Assembly (NCBI GenBank): GCA_037783415.1
Contig: JAZGTN010000070.1
Span: forward strand, 10,671,001 to 10,735,000
DNA length: 64,000 nucleotides
Direction: 5' to 3'
Origin: Leptasterias polaris
Taxonomy: Eukaryota; Echinodermata; Asteroidea; Forcipulatida; Asteriidae
Under the pieces are notes generated by a model. It worked only from the letters and a program-made list of their open reading frames with translations, did not search any database and was not told where the DNA came from. This document shows, piece by piece, positions 1-13,800 of the stretch. Each line of letters begins with the position of its first letter. Positions within the stretch are counted from its first letter, which is position 1. The translations under genes were made by a program, and so were the position numbers.

Positions 1-1500
1 TGTTCCTTACCAAAGGTGACTTTAGTCCACTGCGCTCATACCCCCTCTTCCTTACCATAGGTGACTTTAGTCCACTGCACTCATACCCCCTCTTCCTTAC
101 CATAGGTGACTTTAGTCCACTGCGCTCATACCCCCTCTTCCTTACCATAGGTGACTTTAGTCCACTGCGCTCATACCTCCTCTTCCTTACCATAGGTGAC
201 TTTAGTCCACTGCGCTCATACCCCCTCTTCCTTACCATAGGTGACTTTAGTCCACTGCGCTCATACCCCCTCTTCCTTACCATAGGTGACTTTAGTCCAC
301 TGCACTCATACCCCCTCTTCCTTACCATAGGTGACTTTAGTCCACTGCACTCATACCCCCTCTTCCTTACCATAGGCGACTTTAGTCCACTGCGCTCATA
401 CCCCCTCTTCCTTACCATAGGTGACTTTAGTCCACTGCACTCATACCCCCTCTTCCTTACCATAGGCGACTTTAGTCCACTGCGCTCATACCCCCCTCTT
501 CCTTACCATAGGTGACTTTAGTCCACTGCGCTCATACCCCCTCTTCCTTACCATAGGTGACTTTAGTCCACTGCACTCATACCCCCTCTTCCTTACCATA
601 GGTGACTGTAGTCCACTGCACTCATACCCCCTCTTCCTTACCATAGGTGACTTTAGTCCACTGCGCTCATACCCCCTCTTCCTTACCATAGGTGACTTTA
701 GTCAACTGCACTCATACCCACTCTTCCTTACTATAGGTGACTTCAGTCAACTGCACTCTACCCCCTCTTCCTTACCATAGGTGACTTTAGTCCACTGCGC
801 TCATACCCCCTCTTCCTTACCATAGGTGACTTTAGTCGTCTGCACTCATACCCCTTCTTCCTTACAATAGGTGACTTTAGTCGTCTGCACTCTCACCCTC
901 TCTTCCTTACCAAAGGTGACTTTAGTCGTCTGCACTCAAACCCCCTGTTCCTTACCATAGGTGACTTTAGTCAACTGCACTCATACCCCCTGTTCCTTAC
1001 CAAAGGTGACTTTAGTCGTCTGCACTCTTACCCCCTCTTCCTTACCATAGGTGACTTTAGTCGTCTGCACTCTTACCCCCTCTTCCTTACCAAAGGTGAC
1101 TTTAGTCGTCTGCACTGATACCCCCTCTTCCTTACCAAAGGTGACTTTAGTCGTCTGCACTCTTACCCCCTCTTCCTTACCAAAGGTGACTTTAGATGTC
1201 TGCACTCATACCCCCTCTTCCTTACCATAGGCGACTTTAGTCCACTGCACTCATACCCCCTCTTCCTTACCATAGGTGACTTTAGTCCACTGCGCTCATA
1301 CCCCCCTCTTCCTTACCATAGGTGACTTTAGTCCACTGCACTCATACCCCCTCTTCCTTACCATAGGTGACTGTAGTCCACTGCACTCATACCCCCTCTT
1401 CCTTACCATAGGTGACTGTAGTCCACTGCACTCATACCCCCTCTTCCTTACCATAGGTGACTTTAGTCCACTGCGCTCATACCCCCTCTTCCTTACCATT
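1..1500. repeat. 45-bp minisatellite, about 33 copies
   Basis: A tandem array of a 45-bp unit with core CCTTACCATAGGTGACTTTA starts before the window and stops at about 1498. Most units carry TAGTCCACTGC. A block at about 830-1200 carries TAGTCGTCTGC instead, so the array has at least two sub-families. The period is a multiple of three, which leaves short repetitive reading frames open on both strands; these are not genes. The array lies in an upstream intron of the DDX54-like gene. Confidence 0.97.
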
Positions 1501-1677
1501 GCCAACTTTATCTTTAACATTTATGACCAATTTAAATAAATTGGTCTTATATTTTGAACATATTACTGGGTACTTTGTAGAAAAATGAGAGCTTTGAGAT
1601 GCCCTCGTGTGTGATAAAGCACTGTATAAGACCTGCGTATAATCATTATTATTACGTTACTTTCTCATCTTTTCAAG

Positions 1678-1809
1678 GTCGTGTTGCTCGAGCAGGAAGG
1701 AGTGGCAAATCTTACTCTCTTATTGGTCCAGATGAGCTGCCTTACTTACTAGATCTGCATCTCTTTCTCGGGAGAAGTCTGAAGCTGGGATCCCCCCAGG
1801 AAACAGAGG
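1678..1809 (+). CDS. DDX54: DDX54 exon with helicase motif VI
   Basis: The acceptor is TTTTCAAG and the donor GTTGGT, a weak match to consensus that is supported by phase: the final G joins AT of the next exon to give Asp. The peptide holds the [10 protein letters not shown] arginine-finger motif, which couples ATP hydrolysis to RNA binding in DEAD-box helicases. Confidence 0.9.
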
Positions 1810-4800
1810 GTTGGTCTCTTCCGCTTTATTTACAAGAACTTTAAATGTTTCTTACTGCAAACCACTTGGACAAAATTTAAAGTCCAGTGTCCAATTTCAT
1901 AGAGCTGCTTAAGCACAATGAAACGGCTAAGCACAACCAAATTATGCGTAGTACCAGAATAAGGTTACCAGCCAAAACACCATTCCACATGTTCTATCTG
2001 TGAATGGTACCCTACTCGTTTTTGCTCAGCAGAAAATTGTTAAGCCAAATTTTCTGCTGAAGCAGCTCTATGAAATGTGCACAGCAAATAGCAGTGAAAG
2101 ATCCGACAATTCTTTTTTTTCTTTTTCTGATTGCCAAAGTGGAAATGATGTTACAAAATACATACATGTATTGTATGCAAAATTGTTAGTACCGTATTTT
2201 CTTGCGGACAAGACGCGTCTTATCTGACTTTTTAGACCCCAAAAATATCGGTGCGTCTTATCTTTCGATGCGCCTTGTCTGCTGACGATTGATTTTTTTT
2301 TGATGATCACTGCGTAAAATAATACCTTTATTTTGTCCAGTTCAAATCAACGGTCTTTGTGTGAAGAATCCTTACTCAATAATGCCGTCAAACAAGGCTC
2401 AACTATCCAGACACTGAGACCGTATTTTCGTTTCAACAATCATGCCGCAATCCCCCAGACTGTCCTTTCATTCCAACAATGCCGCAACTTGTTCATCCCC
2501 CATGACCGTGCTTTCATTCCAACAATGCCGCAATGTGTTGGTACTTTCGGTCCAACAGACGTCGGCGTCGTACAAACGTTTTTCTGTGTGGCCGCGTATT
2601 CGTTCCGAAAATGCTGCAATCAGATTTACTGTCAATGCTGTTGTACAAACGGCATTCACCCAACCTCTATTGTGTGGTGAACTTTGAGGGTTTTTATTGT
2701 ACAGAATATCTCCGAAGTGTGCTTGACGTACTATTATGGCTTGACGTACTATTTAAGGATGGGATAATTAAGTACCAATGTTTGTTGGCCAACCTATACG
2801 AATTGCACTTTCGTTTGTTTCATTAAACGTTCAAATATTCATTTTTTAATTGCCTCTTTTTAGTCAAATAAAAAAAATTATCCTTGAAAACAAGGTAATG
2901 ACCCTTGAAAACAAAACTAACATTATTTAAGAAGAGGATAGATGTTTTAAACAAATATCTTATGAACGAGATTATAAGTTTGAAATAAATAAAAAGAACT
3001 TTAAAACAAAATCTTACGAACGAGATTAACAAATTAAAGGTTTGAAATAATGGAAAAGAATTTTATATACAAAAAGAAACACATTACAAAAACTTAAACA
3101 AATATATATAATGAAACATTTTGTTACGTCTTCCCGGGTGTGGGGATTATTTGCGTAAGGTATATATAAAGGCGACGCTAGTTTTGGTATTAGTCACCGG
3201 TAGAGGGCGCAACATCTACTGGCTCGGAGGGACTTAGACTGGTAACCTGTCTTTATCAGCAAGGATCCTCATTGTGGGACGTCGGATGTTCATGCCAGGA
3301 GGGCCTGGGTTCGTGTTGCAATATCTTCAGACAGTGCGTGGACCATTGTTTCTGGCCGCTGATTGGGCCGGACTTCATATTATTAACAATGCACAGCGTT
3401 GGCTGAATGGTTTGGATGGACGAAGGTCGGTATCAATTTACGTTGGTCTTTTCTGCATGGCTCTACACGCCCATGTGGTTACGGTTTCATTCATGCTTCG
3501 AATAGTGTGAACGCTCCAAAAGGCAACAAAATGACGTCTTTGTGTCAATGTACCGACACCGGGTGGCGCCTGGTGTTCTTCTGTGTGCTGTTAAACATGC
3601 GTCTTGTGCGGCGGTGCGCCTTTTCTGCTGACGTTTGAAATTTTTTGGGGTCATTTTAGGGTCCTGCGTCTTGTCCGCCGAGCGCCTTATCCGCAAGAAA
3701 ATACGGTACATGGCTGATGGACATGAGGTTATGTTGGGATCCCGACAATAATTCATTTTTAGATTTTTAAGTAACTGCCACTTATCAGCGACGGATTTTT
3801 GTGTGCAATATTTTAAATGAAAACTTGTAACTTTGTGGACTCGACTCTATACAAGTAGCTATTTCAAGTTTAAATTTAAACTTTTGGGGCCAAAAGTACT
3901 GACATAAGTACTGATGATGTCGCAGACCACTTTGCAGAATAATGGGAAACCATTGTGTCTCAAGACATCTGCTCTAGCAATGCAAAGGTCGTGGGTTCGA
4001 ATCCCACCCGAGTGATTTGCCTGTGGATTTAAATTCACAGAGCTCGGGAAAGTACTGAGTATACAGTGCTTAACACACATCGTGTAGGGTAAAAACCAAA
4101 TTATATTCATTATCCCTGATGCAAAATTAACATCTATTACATTGTGTCTCTGCTCAACTGTCAGAAATACAGTGAAAATCCACAAGACAGCAAGGGTCAA
4201 GTTCGCGCAAGAACCAATGGTTAACTAGTGGTTGTTTAGTGACGTACGTAGTGCATGCGCACAGAAGTTGTAGTGCGAACGACTGAAGTCAATAGTCATG
4301 TCATGTCAACGCGACCGGCGACTTATAACTGGTCCACTCTGCTATATACAGCTATTGATTACCAGCGATGCAACCATGCCCCGTAGGCTGGTTCCAAATA
4401 GTCGACTAGCGTAGTCCAACTATCGTCGACTAGACAGAGTTCGGACTAACTTAGTCGAACTATGGTCAACGATAGTCCTTGCACGAACTTGGCCCTGGCT
4501 TGTAGCTCACTAAGTTTACACCAACATAATTATTTTTTTCAAGACCAGGGTCCAATTTCATGTCACTGCTTACCAAGGAATTCTGCGCTTACGGCGTATG
4601 ATTCTATGGGCAGTAAGCACAGAATTCTGCGCTTACGGCGTGGGATTCTACGGGCAGTAAGCACAGAATTCTGCGCTTACGGCGTGGGATTCTATGGGCA
4701 GTAAGCACAGAATTCTGCGCTTACGGCGTGTAATTCTATGGGCAGTAAGCACAGAATTCTGCGCTTACGGCGTGTGATTCTATGGGCAGTAAGAACAGAA

Positions 4801-7800
4801 TTCTGCGCGAAGCAGAGTCATGAAGTTAGGCCCAGATTGGAAATGAGAAATAAAATGGCTATACAGTTTAATATTTGAATAGTTTTGATTTGAACAAGCA
4901 CTAAGAGCAGATTTATTTTATTTTTATTACTGGTGAGTATTCGTCAACAATCAACAAAATTATATCAGACTGAAAGCCAAGATTTGAACAAAAACACAAC
5001 CACCGGACTTGTTCACTTATGAGTTTACCGGCCCGATGCTAAAAACAATGGCCTCAGGCCTAAGGTCCCGTGTGTATTTCGAGCCCTGCCCAGTTACAGC
5101 ACTGAAGCAAACAAATGATGATATCATCAGTACAGGGGTCTGTTGGACCCAGCATCTTTAATCAACCAGAAAAAAAACAAAGATTTTGATTCGCCCTTGC
5201 AGATGTGGATGGATTGATCGGGCGTGTCCCTCAGAGCATCATCGACGAGGAAGGAGAGCTCGTCGCTCATTATCACAACAAGTCGGTTGATCTGGAAATG
5301 CTCCAGCGGGCGTGTCGCAACGCTGCAAAGCACTACCTCAAGACCAGACCCAACCCATCCACTGCCAGCCTGAAACGAGTCAGGGAGATGGGGTTCATTG
5401 GAATAGCGTACCATCCGGTTCTTGGTAAGTTAGACTGTTCCCAACCTCATTCCAAGTGGTGTACGAACTTGCAATTTTTTTCCCAGAATGCCTTGCCTGA
5501 AACGAGTCAAGGAGATGGAAATCATGGGAATAGGGTACCATCCGATTCTTGGTAAGTTAGACTGTTCACAACCTCGTTCCCAGTGGTGTACAATCTCGCC
5601 ATTTTTCCCCAGAATGACTTGCCTGAATTGAGTCAAGAAGATACGGATCATGGGGATAGGGTAACATCTTATTCTTAGTAAGTGAGACTGTTCACAACCT
5701 CATTCCCATTGGTGTAAGGTCTCGCAATTTTTTCCCAGAATGCCTTACCTGAATTGAGTTAAGGAGATACGGATCATAGGGATAGGCTACCATCTTATTC
5801 GTAGTAAGTGAGGCTGTTAACAACATCGTTCCCAGTGGTGTACGATCTCACCACGTCATTTTTCCCCAGAATGCATTGCACGATCATAACCTGTGGAGGT
5901 GTGACTTTAAAGTATCCCAAATAAGCTGGAAATTCTAATTAGTCCTGTGGTTAATCCATTCTGTGTTAGAGATGTACGCAGAGCACACTACTAAAAGAGG
6001 CATCAACCACAGGGCAACTGGTCCCCTCTCATAATAGCTCGATCTTCATGCAGTGTAGGGTGACCGTGTAAAAACGTGATTCATTTGAAGTGGATTGCGT
6101 CAAAATACTTGCATTTTTACACACGCAAATAAAGTGCCCTGCAAGGGCTCGGAAGTTTTTCAACAAGAAACTTAGAAGTCTAAAATATGGGTAGATTAAA
6201 TCAATCATTGAAAGAATGGTACCAAGATGAAGCGAACTAATTTTGGCTTTTTGGTGAAAATTTAATTAAATTAGAAGTTATTTTCCTAAAAAGGATGCAG
6301 CTTAAAAAATGGTTGAGTGCAGGGACGATCAAATGTTGTTTTTTTTTATTTATTTTTTACACGGCCCTTTATTATTGCAAAAATACATGTTTTCACGGTG
6401 ATGATGTTTTACTTTATTTCTCAGAAATAAAGGACAACCAGCAAGAAAATAAAAGGGTGCAACTTGTAGATAATATCAAGAACTATAAACCAAGGACGGT
6501 AAGTTCTACATATTTATAATATTTCTTAAAAGATTTAATTTTTGTAAAATGGTTTAAAGGTAGGGAACACTTTTGGGAAAGACCAGTTTCTTCACTTGGT
6601 GTATCCCAACATATGCATAAAATAACAAACCCGTGAAAACATGGGCTCAATTGGTCATCAGAGTTGCAAGTAAATAATGAAAGAAAAAACACACTTGTTG
6701 CATAGAAGTATTTGCTTTCAGATGCCTGAGAAAGGCTTCATGCCTGAAGCCTCTCTCAGATTCAAATTTTTGGGGTGGAAAATAACCCCTTTCTCTAAAA
6801 CTACATTACTTCAAAAGGGGGTTGTTCTAACATTATAATATTTTATAATATCAACAGCTCTCCAGTGCTCTTTAACAAGTAAGTTTTTAATGGTCATTAA
6901 CTTGGGCAGTAAGTACCAAAAGTACATCCTATCGTTAAAGCAAATTTCTGAGAATACTTTAGCAGAAAATATATGCAACAAATAGCAAATAGTATTTCAC
7001 AAGCGCTCAGGGGTTGAGGGCGCATGTTTAAGTTTACAATGCTTTTGCTGCATCTTTCTTCTGCTTCACATGATCAGTCGTCATGTTAAAGCCTCTCTCA
7101 GATTGAAATTTTGGGGGTGGAAAACACCTCTTTCTCTTAAACTACATTACTTCAAAGAGGGCCGTTTCTATCAATACAGCTCTCCAGTAATCTTTGCCAA
7201 GTAAGTTTTTATGGTCATTTACTTATAGAGTAATTACCAATACTCTGCCTTTAATCCTATATTTGTTTTTAATTCTTAATATTGTCAAAGGCTGGACCGA
7301 CCAGGGAGCGATACTTATTTTTGATCTATTCTCTTGTAGTATGTCATTTTTGTAACTTTTTAACCGTTTTTTTTTTGCCAATGACTTTGTTGTCCTTTTA
7401 TCTACATGTAGTTTTGTTTGTTGTACATTGCAGTTGGAGTTTGTTTGCCGCAATAGACTGTGCAAGTCTCGCACTTATCCAAACGAAAAAACACGTCAAA
7501 CGAAGAACATTTTTATTTCTGAAATCAAATCTTTGTTTTAAATTATTTCTCATGACAAAATCTGAACAACAAAAATAAATCATTACAATTTTAGCTTTTG
7601 AAAAAATTACACAATAGTGTGTTGATTAATATTGGGGAAAAAAAATTAAAACTCTGGGACAAGGATGCTTATTTGATGTTAACTTTTTAGAAACCCCGTA
7701 CGCGGATTCGTGAAGGTCAAACGGGTTTAAATTTGACTTGTATCGCAGTTTAGAGAAGATGCTGACGCCTCAACAACCATAGACTGCAATGAAAAGGGTT

Positions 7801-10800
7801 TGTTTTGCAATTACTGCATCTGGCGATTATAATCGCGCATCCAAAACAAGCGTTTACATAAGTTTTATGATCGGAGGCGAGCACAAAATTCTGAATTTTT
7901 TGCAATAACCGGAAGCTGAGGTCAAGTTAAATTCTCGGGTTTTCTTTGTTATATTGTTGAATTGGTTTTACTTTTATATTTTGTTATCACTCAGTATTAC
8001 ATTCCCAACAACATGTATAATTTTCTAGGTCATAAACTACGTTAAACTAAAATAATTTACGAAACAAAATCTTGCCCACGTAAAACTCCATATGGTTGGG
8101 ACCACTATGGTCCCGGAAGTTCGAATGCGCGCGAGACTTGCACAGTCTATACTGCCCTTTATAAGTTGCTTTGTGTAAAATTTCTTTTGGGAGGAGTGTT
8201 GGTTTAATATCCCTTTAGAGACCATTCATTTCCGCATAATCATCACAAAACGCCCAGACATTGCTAATATTGTTAGTTTCTTTCTTGAAATTTTGTTAGT
8301 AAAAATCTCAACATAAATAAAATAAAAGAGAAATGTTAGTTTCTTGTTTAGAATTTTTGAAACTATGTCAGCATACTACATCAGAAAATATCATACTTGG
8401 CCATGACCTTTACTTTGACCTCTTCATGTGAATAGAAGTAGGTCAAACTTTGCGGCCGTTTGTGGCTGCTATGGGCGTTTTGGTACAAGCTGCTTGTGGC
8501 CGCTATGGTCTCTAAAGGGTTAAGAAAAGAACACCGGTTCTTCTCAGAACCAACACTTCTCCCAAAAGAGATTTTATACATGGTTGTATGCGCAAGTTTA
8601 CCAATAGTTACCCAAAGTTTTTCATTGTTAAAGAGATATTTTAGTTGTTATTCTTTTTTCCCCCGTCACCGCAGACAATCTTTGAAATTGCAACATCCAC
8701 AAAGAGCATCGCCCACCAGGTCATGAAATCTAAGCGACGTTTCCATGGAAAAATTGTGAAGAAGAACCGGGTTGTGTCGGTTCCAAAAGTTGTTGGGGAA
8801 GCTGCAGGAGAAAGGAGGTTAGGCGAGCTGGAGGTTCAAAGTACAGATAAAGACATTGAGGTAAATATTTCATTTTGTCATGTCAATGCAAAAAGGTTGT
8901 CTTTCCTTAAATAGTTTGAAAGAATGAAGACATCATGGCCCAATCTTATAAAGCCTGTAAACACAAAAACTTGCTCAGCGCAGAAAAGTATTGCTTAGCA
9001 GAAACAGGTAACCAGCCAAAATTACACAAAGATTGCATTGTTGTGACTGGTGCCCCACTCAATTTTTGCTAAGAAAAGAAATTTGTTTTATGAAATTGGG
9101 CCCATGTCTTTCTTAAAAAAACACTGATGATAATAATAATGATAATAGTGGCTTCTTATATAGTGCTCATATCCATCACTCAGTGACGCTCAAGGCGCTT
9201 CAACAGTAAGTATTTTCCTGCAAGATATGTAGAGCAACATGTTGCAGTATGAGACCTATTTTCTTTACATAGCACCATGTAATGGCTTACAAGGTGCTGT
9301 GGCGCAATATGCAGCCAATCAAACCAGGAGCACCTTCTCTTTTCGATAAGTGCACTGGGTTCTTTGTCATGCATTACACAACACATGGATTCACACTGAA
9401 CAGAAACACCAGGGCCCAATTTCATAGAGCTGCTTAACGGCTGATTCTGTACTTACTGTGCGATTTCCATTTCACAGAACTGCCAACCGTTAGCACACAA
9501 AAAGGCTTGCTAACCTTCCGGTGCTTACTGCATGAAAATGAATGACGTAACAATGCAAATCCATGGTGAACGCTCAAGTTGGACGCCTTATTTTCTTGCT
9601 AACCTGTGAAATAGGCTTATGCTTAAGCAAATTTTTCTGCTAAAGTTAGCACGAACATTTGCTTACTGTTAAGCGGCGCTATGAAATTGGGCCCAGAGCT
9701 TGAGTCCGGTGCTCTTATACGCTCGCCCACGACACGCCACACAGAATCAATAGACGCCGAGATACAACGCTTTTCTTAGGCCATCTTTTTGTAAGATATG
9801 ACATTGTTACACAGTCGAGATACAGCGTTATTGCACTGACACAACGATTTGATGTTTTCGTTACAACACAGTTGCTTTGATGTTTCTGTTGCATCACAGT
9901 TGCAAAATAGCCCAATGGTAGTGCACTGGGGTCAAGTTCTGGGCAAGATTTCTTAGAGCTGCTTCAGAAACACAAAAAGTAGCTCTGCAATATTACACAA
10001 ACTTATCAGAATAAAGTTACCAGCCAAAATAGCATATCACCTGTTCTGTCTCATACTGGTTTCCTGCTTAGTGTCATTCAGCAGAAAAATATTACGAAAA
10101 AAATTCTGCTTGAGCACCTCTATCAAATTGGTCCCAGGTGGTTGGTGAATATTTCTGTGGGTCACAAGTTTGGTTTGTTTTGTAGAGGATATCATTATCT
10201 TTCAAATGATTTACATATTTGTGTAATTGCTTTTACTAAATTGAAGGTTTAAGCTTGTATAAGTGTAACCACGCATCAACTAAATTAGAAAACTTGTAAT
10301 GTAAATGGATTGCATTTGTGCTGTATGGAAAGCTGTGTGTGTACAACTTTTTCAACTGTACTGTCGTTTCAAACCAGAACGAAATGTTAACAAAGTGATT
10401 GAAATAAAACAAATCATACTTGTAGAATTGATCTGCATGTATAATGTGTAACAAAGATGGTGAAAGCACAGCGAAAGTAAGCATGGTTGCCGCCACAGTA
10501 TACATTAATGTGCATAAAATGTATTATACATGGTCTGTACTAGATAGAGAAACTAAAGCGCTGTAAATTTTATGTTTGTGTCATTTGTCTTTATGAGTAT
10601 TAATGATTTCATTAACCATCAGATTTCAACTGTATTTATCAGACTCAAAGTCAACATTTGAATATAATTTGTTTCTTCTCAAGATATTACTTAGTGAATA
10701 TTAAATTGAAAAAAATAAGACCACTGGCCTTATTCGGTTGTGACTTTACTGGCCCTATGCTTATAATCACTGGCCTTGGGCTAGCAGTCCAGTGTATACT

Positions 10801-13800
10801 TCGAGCCCTGCTCATTTTGTAAACTATTATCATTACCATTTCTGTTTTTATTCAGGATGCATTTACCGCAATTATTGCACCGGGTTGCAAGAGGAAATCG
10901 GAGAAGTATGTGAGCAGCGTAGCTAAACCCAAGAAGCCCAAGCTGGAAGTCAAGACAGACCATCGTGACAAGGAGTACTACATCTCACACTTCGCTCCTG
11001 ATAGGCAGACGGAACAAGGGTGAGAAATGCAGGGGTGGAGAGGGGGGTTGGGGGTGGGGATATGAAGGGGTGGAATTTTTGTTCAGTCTAAATTTACTTC
11101 AAGTCAGTGATGAACATTTTTAGACTTTATCTGACTTTAACAGACTTTCTTATGTCTGCCTGTTGTCTCTGGGACCTCCAGTTTTTCTACCTGCGGCAAA
11201 ATCCAACCGTTTCGATCTCTGAAGCGAGGAATGTCATTTATGACAAACTTGGCATATTATGTACACTTTTTATATTTTTGTTATTATTATAACTATTCAT
11301 GATGCACTTACTTCAATTATTGCACCTGGTAGTGAGAGGAAGTTGAAGAAGTACAAGAGCAGCCTTGCTAAACACATTTATTGTCCTTAACCACTTCACG
11401 TCGGTATTATTAAAAAAATGCTGGGCCTCCGGGCGGTATTATTTTTGGAAAAAAATTAGGGTTTTTTCCCCGGCGAAAGATTAAAGTTTTTTCCTCGATA
11501 ATAGATCAATACACCCATGCCAAGAATGTTGTCGTCGGAATTTTCAAAATTCCTTCGATAGAACGCCCGTGGCGGGCGTTTTCATTTCGCCGTTCGCGGA
11601 CTGAAATTTACGTCAACCGGCAGTGTGGAACAAATGTCCATTGCAAAACGTCAGAAGCGATGTGTAGTTCAGGGATTGCGGTCGTCAATAGACACATGTG
11701 GAACAAAGAAAGGGAAGACGTGGTGGTGCTGGCAAGCAGTATCCCCGGGAAACGGGTTAGGTAATTGAAATTGCAAAGACGTCCACCAGCCCAGGTACAA
11801 ATTTCTATAGGTAAGTAGTCGGCCAGCAAGGAGACGATGAAGACTGAAGCCGATAAGCCGATAATCCTCATTGTTTGGGGCAGACAGCATGAACAAAGAT
11901 ACGTTTAGGAGTAGGCTGGATTTATATGCAAGTCAAAGAAAAATTATGAGACCATAGTTTTATTTATTTATTATTTTACATCTTGATTGTATTGCAACTA
12001 AATACGAATACAAGTATGAGGCGAGGGGATTCCACATGCACCGAAATGATGACCAGGTCAAGGCATGAAGTATCCATGTGTAACGCGTTGAGAGGCCCAC
12101 CAGAATATAGAGGGGAGAGCGCAGTCGTGGGGTACGGGGACAAGGGTTGACCGTGTACAGACAAAAGCTAGCCCCCGTTTGAGATGGAAGGGCCCGGCCC
12201 GGCAGTGGAGTACTGGGACAGTTGTTGACCGTGTCGGCCGTGAGGTATCCCCCGTGCATCGCATCACTGGACCCGTCCCAGTACCGATGGATATGACCGG
12301 GATGGCTGAATATTGATAGCATACCCTTTTTATTTTGTTACAGCTAAGTTGGTACCAAGGGGTTTAGTGGTTACAGGTTTCAATGGAGACAAATGGAACA
12401 AAGGTGTGGGGGGGGGGGGGGGGGGGAGTATGGGGAAAAGGGTTGATCGTGTACAGGAAAAAGCAAGGGCCCGGGAGTGGAGTACTGGGACAAGTGCTGA
12501 CCGGGTCAGCCCATGAGGTATCCCCCGTGAAACGCATTGCCGGACCCGTTATTATTTTAGCCTTTTTATTTTGTTACAGCTAAGATGGTACCAAGGGATT
12601 AGGGGTTTCAATGGAGACAGATGGAACAAAGGTGTCCAATCATTTGCATGTTTCAGTGTTTACATTTTATACTTTTGTTGTAACACAGCCAAGGGATTAT
12701 GGGTTTCAATGAAGACAAATGAAACAAAGGTGTCCAATCATTGTTTGGGGCTGACAGCATGAACAATATGGTTAGGTGTCTGGTAGATGTATGCAAGTCA
12801 ATGACTGGTTAGGGGACTCCCGAATACAAAACCAAGAAAGTATATACAAGTAAAAAACAAGGAACAAAATAATTTATTGGTTTTCCTCCATCAGAAGTAT
12901 TCACATAAACACAAAAGTGTGGGTTTACATTTGTGTTTCTATTTACAAGTAAAACAAGGAACAGAATATTATTGACATTACCAATTTCAAATGCATGTAA
13001 ATAAAATAAACAAGAGGAAAAGAATGCCTAGACACAAAAAATATGACTTTCTTCGCATTACATCTCTGGTCAATTGGCCCAAAAAGAGCCGTTGCTATTG
13101 GTCTTGACATTTTGCCCCGGTCAATATATCGAGATCTTAGCAACGGCTAAGTCGGCGAAAACAATGAAAAACATAAGGAGGGCTCCGAAGGCGTGAAAGC
13201 TGCCGTGGGTCACGGCGTGGTCGGCCGGGCGCACGGTGGCGTGGGACTTGGAGTACGAGATATATTTACACATGGTTGTACCAGTTTCTACACATCAAAT
13301 CATGGCATCACTAGTAAAATCTCTAGGGTACAACCATGTGTAAATATATTTTGGACGGACAATTGGCCCTAAAAAAGAGCCGTTGCTAAGGTCTCAACAT
13401 TTTGCCCCTGTCAATATATCGAGATCTTGGCAACGGTTCTTTTCAGAAAAAGTACAAGTCGGCGAAAACAATGAAAAACATAAGGAGGGCTCCGAGGCGT
13501 GAAGGCCGCTGTGGGCCACGGCGTGGTCGGCCGGGCGCACGGTGGAGTGGGACTTGGAGTACGAGATATATTTACACATGGTTATACCAGTTTCTACACA
13601 TCAAATCATGGCATCACTAGTAAATTTTGGGGTACTGCCATGTGTAAACATATTTTGGAAGGACAATTGGCCCTAAAAAGAGCCGTTGCTAAGGTCTCAA
13701 TATTTTGCCCCAGTCAAAATATTGAGATCTTAGCAACGGTTCTTTTCAGAGGCAACTCTTATTCCAAAATATATTTACACATGGTTGTACCCTAGAGATT

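Noticed and set aside
486..1539. Repetitive reading frames in the 45-bp array
   Set aside because: Same period effect; both strands are open.
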